Shown piece after piece: positions 26,822-34,071 of a stretch of DNA of 64,000 bases. Both the position numbers and the translations under genes were made by a program. Each line of letters opens with the position of its first letter. Within the stretch, counting starts at the first letter, position 1. The notes beneath the pieces are model-generated. The model was not told where the DNA came from, did not search any database, and saw nothing but the letters and a program-made list of their open reading frames with translations. This DNA comes from Brevibacillus sp051967035 (lineage in GTDB: Bacteria; Bacillota; Bacilli; Brevibacillales; Brevibacillaceae): the NCBI RefSeq assembly GCF_051967035.1, contig NZ_JBQCKK010000005.1, forward strand, positions 124,001-188,000, in the 5' to 3' direction.

Positions 26822-27034
26822 CTATTCGAGTACAACGATAATGTCGCCGTCGTTGACGAAATCCCCGACGTTCGCCTTGACTTCCACGACTTTGCCGGCT
26901 TCCAGCGACTGGACCGGCACTTCCATTTTCATCGATTCCAGCACGACGACATCCTGGCCGTCGCTGACGGTGTCTCCTGGCTGCACCAATACGGAAATGA
27001 CGGTTCCTGCCATGTTTGCGGTTACTTGTTTCAT
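26822..27034 (-). CDS. Stand-alone biotin carrier protein of the acyl-CoA carboxylase
   Basis: 70-residue biotinyl domain. The biotin attachment site ESMKMEVPV has the acceptor Lys near residue 35, inside the usual flattened beta-barrel (KQVTANMAGTVISVLVQPGDTVSDG ... VGDFVNDGDIIVVLE). The ATG at 27034 has GGAGAGGG upstream; a TTG one codon earlier is also open. In most methylcrotonyl-CoA carboxylases this domain is fused to the biotin carboxylase. Here it is a separate gene 18 nt after it, as with B. subtilis YngHB. Biotinylation requires BirA encoded elsewhere. Confidence 0.92.
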   Translation of the reverse strand: MKQVTANMAGTVISVLVQPGDTVSDGQDVVVLESMKMEVPVQSLEAGKVVEVKANVGDFVNDGDIIVVLE

Positions 27035-27052
27035 CAATGACCCTCTCCTTGC

Positions 27053-28399
27053 TTAGTGGTTGGATTTGGTTTGGCGCTCCGTGATAAACCAGGTGGTGTA
27101 CTCTCCCGCCCGGAATCGCTCATCCGCCAACACTTCCTGCAAAAACGGAATGTTCGTTTTAATACCAGTAATCAAAAAATTGTTTAGCGCTTCCTGCGCT
27201 CTCTGGACGGCTTCCTCCCGGGTCAGCCCCGAGATGATCACCTTGGCAATCATCGGATCGTAAAACGGCGTGACCTGTGTTCCCGACTCCACCCCGTCGT
27301 CGATCCGCACATGTTCCATAACAGGCGGCTGATACAAGCTGATCGTCCCTGGCGATGGCAAAAACGTCACAGGGTCCTCCGCGTAGACGCGCAGCTCAAT
27401 CGCGTGGCGCTTCGCCAGCACGTCATCCTGCGTGATGGCCAGCGGGTGTCCATCCGCGATGGCAAGCTGCATGGCGACCAGATCGTAGCCGGTCATCTCT
27501 TCTGTGACCGCATGCTCCACCTGCAAGCGCGTGTTCATTTCCAAAAAGTAAAAGTTTTTGTTTTCATCTACGATAAATTCGACCGTGCCCAGACCGGTGT
27601 AGCCGACCGCCTTCGCGGCCTTGACGGCTGCTTCGCACAGCTTCGCGCGCGTGGCAGGGTCGAGAAAGGGCGACGGGCTTTCCTCCAGCACCTTTTGATG
27701 CCGCCGCTGGATCGAACATTCGCGTTCCAGCAAATGAATGACGTTGCCGTCGTTGTCCGCGGCAATCTGCACCTCAATGTGTCGCGGGCGCTCCACGTAC
27801 TTCTCCACGTACATCGCGTCGTTGCCAAAATACGCTTTGGCGCGGCCTTTTGCCGACTGATAGGCTTGAAGCAACTGCGACTCCTCCCGGCATATTTGCA
27901 TCCCGATTCCCCCGCCGCCGGCACTGGCCTTCAGCATGACCGGATAGCCGATTTCTGCCGCTTTGGCTGCGGCCTCTTCCACGGTCGCAAGCGATTCCTC
28001 GCAGCCTGGCACGACAGGGACGCCTGCCTCCTGCATGATTTTGCGGGCGGTCAGTTTGTCACCCATTTGCCCGATGACTTTCGGCGAAGGCCCGATGAAG
28101 ATCAGTCCTTCCGCTAACACGCGACTCGCGAACGCTTCGTTTTCCGAAAGCAGTCCGTAGCCGGGGTGAATGGCATCGGCATTCGTGCTCTTGGCAGCCG
28201 CGATGATGGCCTCCACGTTCAAATAGCTGTGCGGCACTGGCGGCGGACCGATATGGACGGCCTCGTCTGCTTCGCGGACAAACGGCAGGTCGCGGTCGGC
28301 ATCCGAATAGACGGCGACAGTCGCGACTCCTTGTTCGCGGCAGGTGCGAATGATCCTTCTGGCGATTTCCCCACGGTTGGCGATCAATACCTTGCGCAT
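27053..28399 (-). CDS. Biotin carboxylase subunit of acyl-CoA carboxylase
   Basis: ATP-grasp biotin carboxylase (448 aa), first gene of the operon. It starts MRKVLIANRGEIARRIIRTCRE at 28399, with AAGGGAG upstream; the open frame continues upstream without an RBS. Domains are the N-terminal pre-ATP-grasp (IHPGYGLLSENEAFA near 78-92), ATP-grasp with the Gly-rich loop KASAGGGGIGMQ near 160-171 and RECSIQRRHQKV near 230, and the catalytic EMNTRLQVEHAVTEEMTG near 288-305, then the BC C-domain with RVYAEDP. It ends near 445 without a fused biotinyl domain, consistent with the separate carrier. Candidate CcpA control is noted upstream. Confidence 0.93.
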   Translation of the reverse strand: MRKVLIANRGEIARRIIRTCREQGVATVAVYSDADRDLPFVREADEAVHIGPPPVPHSYLNVEAIIAAAKSTNADAIHPGYGLLSENEAFASRVLAEGLIFIGPSPKVIGQMGDKLTARKIMQEAGVPVVPGCEESLATVEEAAAKAAEIGYPVMLKASAGGGGIGMQICREESQLLQAYQSAKGRAKAYFGNDAMYVEKYVERPRHIEVQIAADNDGNVIHLLERECSIQRRHQKVLEESPSPFLDPATRAKLCEAAVKAAKAVGYTGLGTVEFIVDENKNFYFLEMNTRLQVEHAVTEEMTGYDLVAMQLAIADGHPLAITQDDVLAKRHAIELRVYAEDPVTFLPSPGTISLYQPPVMEHVRIDDGVESGTQVTPFYDPMIAKVIISGLTREEAVQRAQEALNNFLITGIKTNIPFLQEVLADERFRAGEYTTWFITERQTKSNH

Positions 28400-28434
28400 G
28401 GCAACGCTCCCTTCTTTGACAAACCGACTCCAAT

Positions 28435-28448
28435 CGAAAGCGTTTCCA
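28435..28448 (-). promoter_or_regulatory. cre-like CcpA site upstream of the leucine operon
   Basis: The minus strand reads TTGGAAACGCTTTCG from 28449, matching WTGNAANCGNWNNCW at 14 of 15 positions (only the last W fails). It lies about 36-50 nt upstream of the biotin carboxylase ATG. Catabolite repression of an amino-acid catabolic operon is plausible; binding is inferred. Confidence 0.6.
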
Positions 28449-28598
28449 AATTGTCTGCTCGGTTTGTTTCCTATCATGCTTCTCATGCTTACTTCTATTT
28501 TGCCATGAGAATGAACATAGTTCTAGAAAGAAATTTTAATTTTTTCCATGGAAGCGCAATCAGTTCCTGTCAATTCCTAGATGAATCAAAGAAAACGC

Positions 28599-28626
28599 TT
28601 CGGAAAATTCAATCCTTGTGTATAAT
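28599..28626 (+). promoter_or_regulatory. Candidate promoter for ylbP
   Basis: Perfect TATAAT at 28621-28626, with a weak -35 TTCGGA at 28599-28604 and a 16-nt spacer. It lies 57 nt upstream of the ylbP ATG. Confidence 0.5.
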
Positions 28627-28682
28627 AAAGGAGAGTGGCCGAAGCTGGCCAAGGCAAAGAGCTGTGAGAGGAGTGGCTAACC

Positions 28683-29150
28683 ATGTTTGAAGTAAGACGT
28701 TTACAGATCAACTACAAGACACTGGAGGAATTCCAAAAGTTTCGCGAATTTGGCCTGGAGGAGCTTTCGATGAAGGAAGACCTGGAGGCGAACATCGTGG
28801 AGAACGATTCGGAATCTCCATTTTATGGGATTTATGACAACGATCTTCTGGTAGCACGCATGAGCCTCTATAAAATCGACGGGAAATACGATCGTTATTT
28901 CAAGCCGGCCCAAGATTACTACGAGCTATGGAAGCTTGAAGTCCTGCCTGATTACCGTGGCAAAGATTACGGGACAGCTCTGGTTAACCACGCAAAAAGC
29001 TTTGGCGCTCCTATCAAAACCAACTCCCGCTGTCGTGCGGACGAATTTTGGCTGAAAATGGGCTTTACCCCTGTCAAGTACAATCCGATGCGCGACCGTG
29101 GCGAAAATCCATACGTCTGGTTGCCAGAAAACGTGGAGCTGCAAGACTAG
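28683..29150 (+). CDS. ylbP: GNAT-family N-acetyltransferase (YlbP-like)
   Basis: GNAT acetyltransferase (155 aa) of unknown acceptor. The acetyl-CoA region is recognisable as LWKLEVLPDYRGKDYGTALVNHAKSFG near residues 81-107 (the R/Q-x-x-G-x-G/A signature reads YRGKDYG), preceded by the beta-strand pair ending YGIYDNDLLVARMSLYKI. Start ATG at 28683 with GAGAGGAG upstream. The order gerR-ylbP-panE-bshC-mraZ identifies it with B. subtilis YlbP; there the two neighbours are adjacent, here the leucine operon intervenes. Confidence 0.85.
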   Translation: MFEVRRLQINYKTLEEFQKFREFGLEELSMKEDLEANIVENDSESPFYGIYDNDLLVARMSLYKIDGKYDRYFKPAQDYYELWKLEVLPDYRGKDYGTALVNHAKSFGAPIKTNSRCRADEFWLKMGFTPVKYNPMRDRGENPYVWLPENVELQD

Positions 29151-29166
29151 CTCCTCGTTCGATACG

Positions 29167-29201
29167 AAAAAAGAAGCGGAAGGAAAAACCGCTTCTTTTT
29201 T
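29167..29201. terminator. Bidirectional terminator between ylbP and gerR
   Basis: GAAGCGG (29173-29179) with CCGCTTC (29189-29195), flanked by six A and six T, serving the convergent genes. Confidence 0.88.
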
Positions 29202-29220
29202 CTGTTGAAAGCACTTCCAT

Positions 29221-29862
29221 TTATTTTTCCACCCGTTCCAAATTCCCATTTTCATCCATTTTAAAAATGGCTTTGGCGGACTCCTCTTCCTGCAAAAAGG
29301 CGAGCTTGCGCGCCCGATCCATGATCTGGACGAGGGCGCGGTAGTCGTCGTTTACCCCCTGTACCTGTTCCAGCTCTTTTTTGGCACGCTCGTGCGCTTC
29401 CTTCAATTCTTTTAACTCCAAATCTTTTCCTTCCAACTCTTGTTCCAATTGTCGCAAGCGTCGGGCCATTTCTTTTTGGTTGACGAGCATGCGAATCACG
29501 GATTCGATCTGCTCCTCTGCCACTGTCTCCTGCTTGGGGCCTTGCGTCTGTGGGACTGCTGTCGCTTGCCTTTGCGGCAACAACACGGCGTCCGTCTCGG
29601 CCACTGCGGCCGACGCTTGTATCCGCCCCATTTTTTTCAATTGCTGTCGTTGACTCTTGGCAATCGAGATTGCTGCATCGTAACGTTTGCGCACGCAACT
29701 ATTCCAGCGAAATCCGCACGCCGCTGCAGTCCTGCCCAACCTTTGACCCACTTCTTCAAATGCGGCTAGCTGTGTGCCGCCTTCGCGTATGTGGCGCAAG
29801 GTGACTTCCGCCAACACGAGATCGTCATCTTCGGTCCATGCGTCTTGTCTGGAAGCTACCAT
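29221..29862 (-). CDS. gerR: RsfA/GerR-family sporulation transcription regulator
   Basis: DNA-binding protein (213 aa) with an N-terminal Myb/SANT-like domain (about residues 1-60: RQDAWTEDDDLVLAEVTLRHI ... FEEVGQRLGRTAAACGFRWNSCVRKRY), diagnostic of the RsfA/YlbO group. A Gln-rich linker follows, then a long C-terminal coiled coil (about 115-180, MARRLRQLEQELEGKDLELKELKEAHE), which suggests dimerisation. By synteny with ylbP and panE it corresponds to B. subtilis YlbO (GerR), a mother-cell regulator of late sporulation genes; RsfA is a paralogue. ATG at 29862 with GGGAGGGA upstream. Confidence 0.85.
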   Translation of the reverse strand: MVASRQDAWTEDDDLVLAEVTLRHIREGGTQLAAFEEVGQRLGRTAAACGFRWNSCVRKRYDAAISIAKSQRQQLKKMGRIQASAAVAETDAVLLPQRQATAVPQTQGPKQETVAEEQIESVIRMLVNQKEMARRLRQLEQELEGKDLELKELKEAHERAKKELEQVQGVNDDYRALVQIMDRARKLAFLQEEESAKAIFKMDENGNLERVEK

Positions 29863-30003
29863 ATGAGTCCCTCCCGTTACCTTTAAAAAGGATGATGTAG
29901 TTCATCCTATGCTTTTCCCTACTCTTGTAGAATCGCTTTCTACTAGAAAAAGTATGTCCAAGCAAATAAATATTTAAACGAGAAGAACCCGAATCGGCTC
30001 GAA

Positions 30004-30762
30004 CTACTGCTTGGTGAGGAACTTTTGGACGACGGACACGTGCTCGGGACTGCCCCAGAGCCGCGCGCACTGATCGACTTCCCGCCTGATGCGCTCCTCG
30101 CGCACAAGCCCTTCCCGCTTCCAACGGACGAGCTGCATGTACGCCTCGATCCCGACAAGCGGCTGCGCGGCGATTTTTCGCGCAAAAGCGTACACGGCGT
30201 CCGCGAGCTGCTCGTGCGGGTAGACTTCGTCAACGAAGCCGTACGCCTTGGCCTCCTGTGCGGAAAGCCTTTCGCCTGGAAGCAACAGCGCCAGTGCCTT
30301 CGACTCCGGGAGCAGGTCCAGAAGACGGCTTCCTCCACCCCAGCCGGTCGTAATATGCATGCGAATCTGCACGAACCCAAACAGCGCCTGCTCGCTGGCG
30401 AAGCGGAAATGGCACGCCCCGGCAAACTCGCACCCGCCGCCTACCGCCGCGCCATTCACCATGGCGATGACCGGCTTCGTGCATTGGTCGATACGAGACA
30501 GCAGGTCCGCCACCTTGCTGAGCAGCGGGTACGCCTGTTTATGTCCTCTGGCCGCAATGAACTGGTTCAAATCGCCGCCGGATACAAAGCTTTTGCCTGT
30601 GCCCGTGACCACGATCACCTTTACCTCCGCATCCGCCTGGCAATCCGCCAGCGCCTGGTGCAGCTGTTCCACCAGCTCCATGCTGATCGCGTTATGTACA
30701 TGAGGGCGGTTGAGCGTAAGCGTGGCAATCCCGGCTTCTTTTTCGATCCGTACAGTGTCCAT
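30004..30762 (-). CDS. Enoyl-CoA hydratase/isomerase family protein
   Basis: Crotonase-fold protein (252 aa): LTLNRPHVHNAIS near 16-28, SFVSGGDLNQF near 58-68, VIAMVNGAAVGGGCEFAGACHFRFA near 97-121, and GFVQIRMHITTGWGGGSRLLDLLP. The usual catalytic Glu positions are not both present: GFVQIRMHITTGWGGG replaces the LG(L/I)xPGxG type loop. It may therefore be a non-hydratase crotonase, such as an isomerase, decarboxylase or hydrolase. ATG at 30762, GGGGA upstream. It stands alone, 141 nt upstream of gerR, with no CoA gene next to it. Substrate unknown. Confidence 0.82.
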   Translation of the reverse strand: MDTVRIEKEAGIATLTLNRPHVHNAISMELVEQLHQALADCQADAEVKVIVVTGTGKSFVSGGDLNQFIAARGHKQAYPLLSKVADLLSRIDQCTKPVIAMVNGAAVGGGCEFAGACHFRFASEQALFGFVQIRMHITTGWGGGSRLLDLLPESKALALLLPGERLSAQEAKAYGFVDEVYPHEQLADAVYAFARKIAAQPLVGIEAYMQLVRWKREGLVREERIRREVDQCARLWGSPEHVSVVQKFLTKQ

Positions 30763-30930
30763 GAACAGTCCCCATCCTTTTCGTCGAGTGTATTGGCTCT
30801 ATTGTACCGTGTCGTCCGCGAAAATCCTATCGGCGAAAGAAAACGTGGCCTTGCCGTTCGATGGGGAAAACCATGGCTGCCCGCGCGCCGCCAGGACTGT
30901 TTCTGCACACAAAAATGTTTCTCCACACAC

Positions 30931-30954
30931 AAAAAAAAGAAGGCCTGCGCCTTC
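30931..30954 (-). terminator. Terminator of the Spx/MgsR-type gene
   Basis: GAAGGC (30939-30944) pairs with GCCTTC (30949-30954) across a 4-nt loop; the minus strand ends in eight T. It is 9 nt after the stop. Confidence 0.88.
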
Positions 30955-30962
30955 TCCTTTTC

Positions 30963-31340
30963 TTACGACAGCAAGTTTTTCATCGCGGATGAATTGAAGC
31001 CGACGATCAGATTCTCGCCATCGGTGAGAATCGGACGCTTCAACAGCTGCGGCTCCTCGCTCAGCATCTCCAGCAACTCTTTTACGGACATGTCGTTGAT
31101 GTCCACATCCAGGTTTTTGAAGCGCTGGCTTCGGGTCGACAAAATTTCGTCGAGTCCGTTTGTCGTCATTTTAATGATGTCGAGCAGCTCTTCGGCTGTC
31201 GGCGGATTTTTGAACAAGTGACGCTCCTCATAGCTGACGCCATTCTCTGCCAGCCAAGCTTTGGCTTTGCGACAGGATGTGCAGCTCGGATACGTGAAAA
31301 ACGTCAATTTTTGTGTGCGTGTACGTTCAGCAACTGCCAT
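30963..31340 (-). CDS. Spx/MgsR-type ArsC-family redox regulator
   Basis: 125-residue ArsC-fold protein with the CxxC redox switch (TYPSCTSCRKAKAWL, near residue 17-31) and the downstream FxRPI-like LLKRPILTDGENLIVGF near 98-115 shared by Spx and MgsR. Known relatives bind the RNA polymerase alpha C-terminal domain and activate thiol- or general-stress genes when the disulfide forms. I favour the MgsR (YqgZ) equivalent, because DUF2626 (YqgY-like) and YqgX-like genes lie nearby, as in B. subtilis. Spx paralogue is the alternative. ATG at 31340, GGAGGGG upstream. Confidence 0.82.
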   Translation of the reverse strand: MAVAERTRTQKLTFFTYPSCTSCRKAKAWLAENGVSYEERHLFKNPPTAEELLDIIKMTTNGLDEILSTRSQRFKNLDVDINDMSVKELLEMLSEEPQLLKRPILTDGENLIVGFNSSAMKNLLS

Positions 31341-31662
31341 CGGTTACCCCTCCGTCTCATCTATTCCCATTCATTTGTGGTTGTCCTGGATACTGCTGTT
31401 TGCTCCGTTAATTGCGTGGAGCTATTTACTTGAAAAAAGTAAGCTAATAAAAATTCTTTCCTTACTTCAGATTATAAATCTGCAATAAACACTATGTCAA
31501 TAGTAGTTAATCTAAAAACTAGGCGAAAAAAGGGGGGATGTGCTGTTCTAGCACACTGCCACCTTAACAAGCTAAACAAAATCGGCTACACTTATGACGA
31601 TGTGAAATTTTTTCAAACACAGGTTGAACAAGGCTTGCACGCTTGAGAAAGGGGTATCCGGC
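31341..31662. other. AT-rich divergent intergenic region
   Basis: 322 nt between the Spx/MgsR-type gene and the ArsR-like regulator. It contains a candidate promoter (listed), a small dyad CAGATTATAAATCTG at 31476-31490, and a hairpin GTGCTgttctAGCAC at 31540-31554. I see no ORF with coding character and no known riboswitch. Confidence 0.5.
31564..31592 (+). promoter_or_regulatory. Candidate sigma-A promoter of the ArsR-like regulator
   Basis: TTAACA (31564-31569), 17-nt spacer, TACACT (31587-31592); 70 nt upstream of the ATG at 31663. Confidence 0.55.
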
Positions 31663-32361
31663 ATGGACCAAGATGCGCAGAAGTTAACCAGTGCTTTGGC
31701 AGACCCCACCCGTTTTTCCATTTACCAATTTGTCGCGTACAGCAAAGAGCCAATCACGGTTCAAGAAGTCGCAGACCGCTTTTCCATTCATCCGAATGTA
31801 GCGCGTCTGCACCTGACCAAGCTGGAGGACGTGAATCTGCTCACGGCCGTTTCGGACAAAAGCGGCAAAGGAGGACGTCCCAGTCGATTGTATTCCCTGT
31901 CTGAACAGGTGGTGAGCCTGCAGTTCCCACCGCGCGACTATCAGTTGCTGGCCGATATCGCGATCGAAAGTCTGCTGTCGCTCGGTGAAGCGGGCGAAGC
32001 CGCTCTTATCCGCATGGGGCATCGCATGGGTACGGAGATGGCAAAGCGGTCGATTGCCCAAAGCGGATTGAATTTGCAAACGGCTACGTTGGAAGAAAAA
32101 CTGCACCTGATCCATCGCCTCGTCGTGGCGCAGGGCTTGAGACCGGACATTGAAAAGCTGGAAGACGGCATGCTTCGTTTTCGCGTGAACAACTGCACGT
32201 TTTCCGACACCGCCAAGAAATATCCGAGCGCTGTCTGCCAGATGCACAACGCTCTTCTGATGGGAATATTCGAAACGTACCTGGGGAACATTGAATTACG
32301 TGAGGATGACTCCATGATTCGGGGCTGCAAATCGTGCAACTATACCGTCATCCAGTTCTGA
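31663..32361 (+). CDS. ArsR-like HTH regulator with Cys-rich C-terminus
   Basis: Regulator of 232 aa from the ATG at 31663 (AAAGGGG upstream; 13 extra upstream codons are open). The N-terminal winged helix (about 5-75) reads LADPTRFSIYQFVAYSKEPITVQEVADRFSIHPNVARLHLTKLED, followed by a wing with GKGGRPSRLY, as in COG2345-type regulators. The C-terminal domain ends with spaced Cys/His: NNCTF, then 13 residues to AVCQMH, and CKSC near the end. This recalls SufR, whose Cys residues hold an Fe-S cluster, though the spacing differs. A metal or Fe-S sensor is therefore a reasonable guess, not shown. It is flanked by its own promoter and terminator. Confidence 0.8.
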   Translation: MDQDAQKLTSALADPTRFSIYQFVAYSKEPITVQEVADRFSIHPNVARLHLTKLEDVNLLTAVSDKSGKGGRPSRLYSLSEQVVSLQFPPRDYQLLADIAIESLLSLGEAGEAALIRMGHRMGTEMAKRSIAQSGLNLQTATLEEKLHLIHRLVVAQGLRPDIEKLEDGMLRFRVNNCTFSDTAKKYPSAVCQMHNALLMGIFETYLGNIELREDDSMIRGCKSCNYTVIQF

Positions 32362-32367
32362 CAAAGC

Positions 32368-32400
32368 GAAAAAGCCCTCCCTTGAACGCCCGGCTTTTTC
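32368..32400 (+). terminator. Terminator of the ArsR-like regulator gene
   Basis: GAAAAAGCC (32368-32376) pairs with GGCTTTTTC (32392-32400), beginning 7 nt after the stop. Confidence 0.8.
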
Positions 32401-32442
32401 CTGCGCTTCTCGGCGCGTCAAAAAACCGCCATGGCTTTATCG

Positions 32443-32471
32443 TTTACACGCATTCGCCTGTCCGATATAAT
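32443..32471 (+). promoter_or_regulatory. Sigma-A promoter of the DUF2626 gene
   Basis: TTTACA (32443-32448), 17-nt spacer, TATAAT (32466-32471); 54 nt upstream of the ATG at 32525. One mismatch in twelve consensus positions. Confidence 0.75.
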
Positions 32472-32524
32472 GGGGGAGGAATCTTGTAAATCTTACCGAT
32501 CTAGGCAAAAAGGGGGGAAAATAA

Positions 32525-32791
32525 ATGGATCGTATGTATCGCGTGCTTGGTTTTTGGACCATTGTCATCGCGCTGATGGCATTCTGGGGCGGTCTGTACC
32601 CCATGTCGCTCATCTTCTTCGGTCTGACTGCATTCTTTGTGGCACTGAGCTACATGAGCCTGACTGAGCGGGTCTATCTCAACATTTTCTTCGGCTTCAT
32701 GTTCCTGTCGTTTGTGGGGTTCACGTACTACACCTTCTTCGTGATGCCTGTAGGACCGCAAGAACACGCTTTCCTGCAACTGATGATGTAA
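32525..32791 (+). CDS. Small membrane protein, DUF2626 (YqgY-like)
   Basis: 88-residue protein with three hydrophobic helices (about 8-24, 27-45, 52-74) and an almost uncharged sequence: MDRMYRVLGFWTIVIALMAFW, YMSLTERVYLNIFFGFMF, FVGFTYYTFFVMP. The N-terminal MDRMYRVLGFWT and the YMSLTERVY segment match what I remember of DUF2626/YqgY. Function unknown. In B. subtilis yqgX-yqgY-yqgZ are neighbours, and all three types occur within 6.5 kb here. Strong promoter upstream, bidirectional terminator downstream. Confidence 0.8.
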   Translation: MDRMYRVLGFWTIVIALMAFWGGLYPMSLIFFGLTAFFVALSYMSLTERVYLNIFFGFMFLSFVGFTYYTFFVMPVGPQEHAFLQLMM

Positions 32792-32793
32792 GC

Positions 32794-32825
32794 AAAAAAG
32801 ATGCTCACTCGCGAGCATCTTTTTT
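32794..32825. terminator. Bidirectional terminator overlapping the MidA 3' end
   Basis: 13-bp stem AAAAAAGATGCTC / GAGCATCTTTTTT (32794-32806, 32813-32825). The last codons and stop of the minus-strand gene lie in the stem. Confidence 0.88.
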
Positions 32826-33959
32826 ATTGATGAGAAATGCGGGCAGGGCAGTGGGATGTCGTTCCCTGCCTTTTTGCTGGACCATGACCCGGAAGCGGCC
32901 GCCCAATCCGGCAGGATCGATCAGCTGCAAAATCGCCCGGTTGCGCTTCATCGCCTGGCTGGCAAACGGGTCCGTATCCTGATGCGCGACCGCCTTGTGC
33001 AGAAGACCGCACTGAAGCAAAAACTTGTCCTGCCGCATGTAAGCGACCTCCTGCAAGCCTGCTTTTTCCCCATAGCGGCTCCAGGCGGAAAAGTTCACGT
33101 GCGCGGTCATATCCTGCTCACCGACGTGGATGTACGGATTGTCGTGCGCCTGGTGACGATGGTAGCACATCAGCGTTCCTTTTTTTCGGCTCGGATGGTA
33201 CAGTTCTTCTTCGCGGTCGCCGTAATCAATCGTCACGACAAAGCCGTTGGCCAACAGACGTCCTACCTGCTCTGCCGCCTGTTTCAGCCCCAGGTTCACT
33301 TCGATCCGCATGCCGGAGGGAATCGGCACCGCTGACTCGATTTCAGCCAGAGCAGCGAGCAAGGGAGCGCTCGGCTCCCGCAGCACCTCACGAAAGCGTC
33401 CCTCTGCGTAGGTCACCGCTACTTCCTTCCAGCCTGTTTTCGTCCGCTCTGCGATATGTACGGGAAAAGCATCGAGCCACTCATTGGACAGGACGACACC
33501 TTCGACGGCTCCGTCAGCAGCCGCTTCGTCGAGCGAAGCGTACCACACCTTTGCCACCTCATGCTCGCGCAGCACTTCCTCCTGTCTTCTCCGGTGGTAC
33601 GGACTTGCTTCGATGAGAACGACCTTGAGCCGCTTGTACACGTCCGGCTCGGTCTCGCGTATCCGTCCCAGCATGCTTTTGCACAGCGATCCGGTCCCTC
33701 CGCCGATTTCAACGAGCACAGGCTGCTTTAGCCCTACTGCACGCCACAGCTCGCTCACCGCATCCGCCATCGTCTCTCCAAACACCGCGTGTACAGTCGC
33801 GCTGGTAAAAAAATCGCCATCCTTGCCTACCTTGGGCAAGTCCGACATATAATAGCCATGAGAGTCATGATAGAGCGCCAATTCCATAAAGCGCGCGAAC
33901 GAAATGGCGCGTCCCTCCTGACTTTCGATTTCGTGGCGAATCTGTGCAATTATCTCCAT
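32805..33959 (-). CDS. SAM-dependent methyltransferase, MidA/NDUFAF7 family
   Basis: 384-residue class I methyltransferase of the COG1565 type (MidA; NDUFAF7 in mitochondria). It begins with a family-specific N-terminal helix region: ISFARFMELALYHDSHGYYMSD near 19-40, and DFFTSATVHAVFGETMAD near 48-66. The SAM site is VLVEIGGGTGSLCKSML near 81-97. The acidic EWLDAFPVH near 165 and DYGDREEELYHPSRKKGTLMCYHRH near 246-270 are also typical. NDUFAF7 methylates an arginine of complex I; the bacterial substrate is not established. ATG at 33959, AGGAGAAG upstream. Confidence 0.88.
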   Translation of the reverse strand: MEIIAQIRHEIESQEGRAISFARFMELALYHDSHGYYMSDLPKVGKDGDFFTSATVHAVFGETMADAVSELWRAVGLKQPVLVEIGGGTGSLCKSMLGRIRETEPDVYKRLKVVLIEASPYHRRRQEEVLREHEVAKVWYASLDEAAADGAVEGVVLSNEWLDAFPVHIAERTKTGWKEVAVTYAEGRFREVLREPSAPLLAALAEIESAVPIPSGMRIEVNLGLKQAAEQVGRLLANGFVVTIDYGDREEELYHPSRKKGTLMCYHRHQAHDNPYIHVGEQDMTAHVNFSAWSRYGEKAGLQEVAYMRQDKFLLQCGLLHKAVAHQDTDPFASQAMKRNRAILQLIDPAGLGGRFRVMVQQKGRERHPTALPAFLINKKDARE

Positions 33960-34071
33960 CCGCTTCTTCTCCTGGTATCCAAATTCAACCTGCTCAAGCT
34001 ATAATACAAAAAAAGAAGTCATACAATGTGGAAAGGCAAGCGATTTCCATCATGAACCAAAAGGTGAAACC

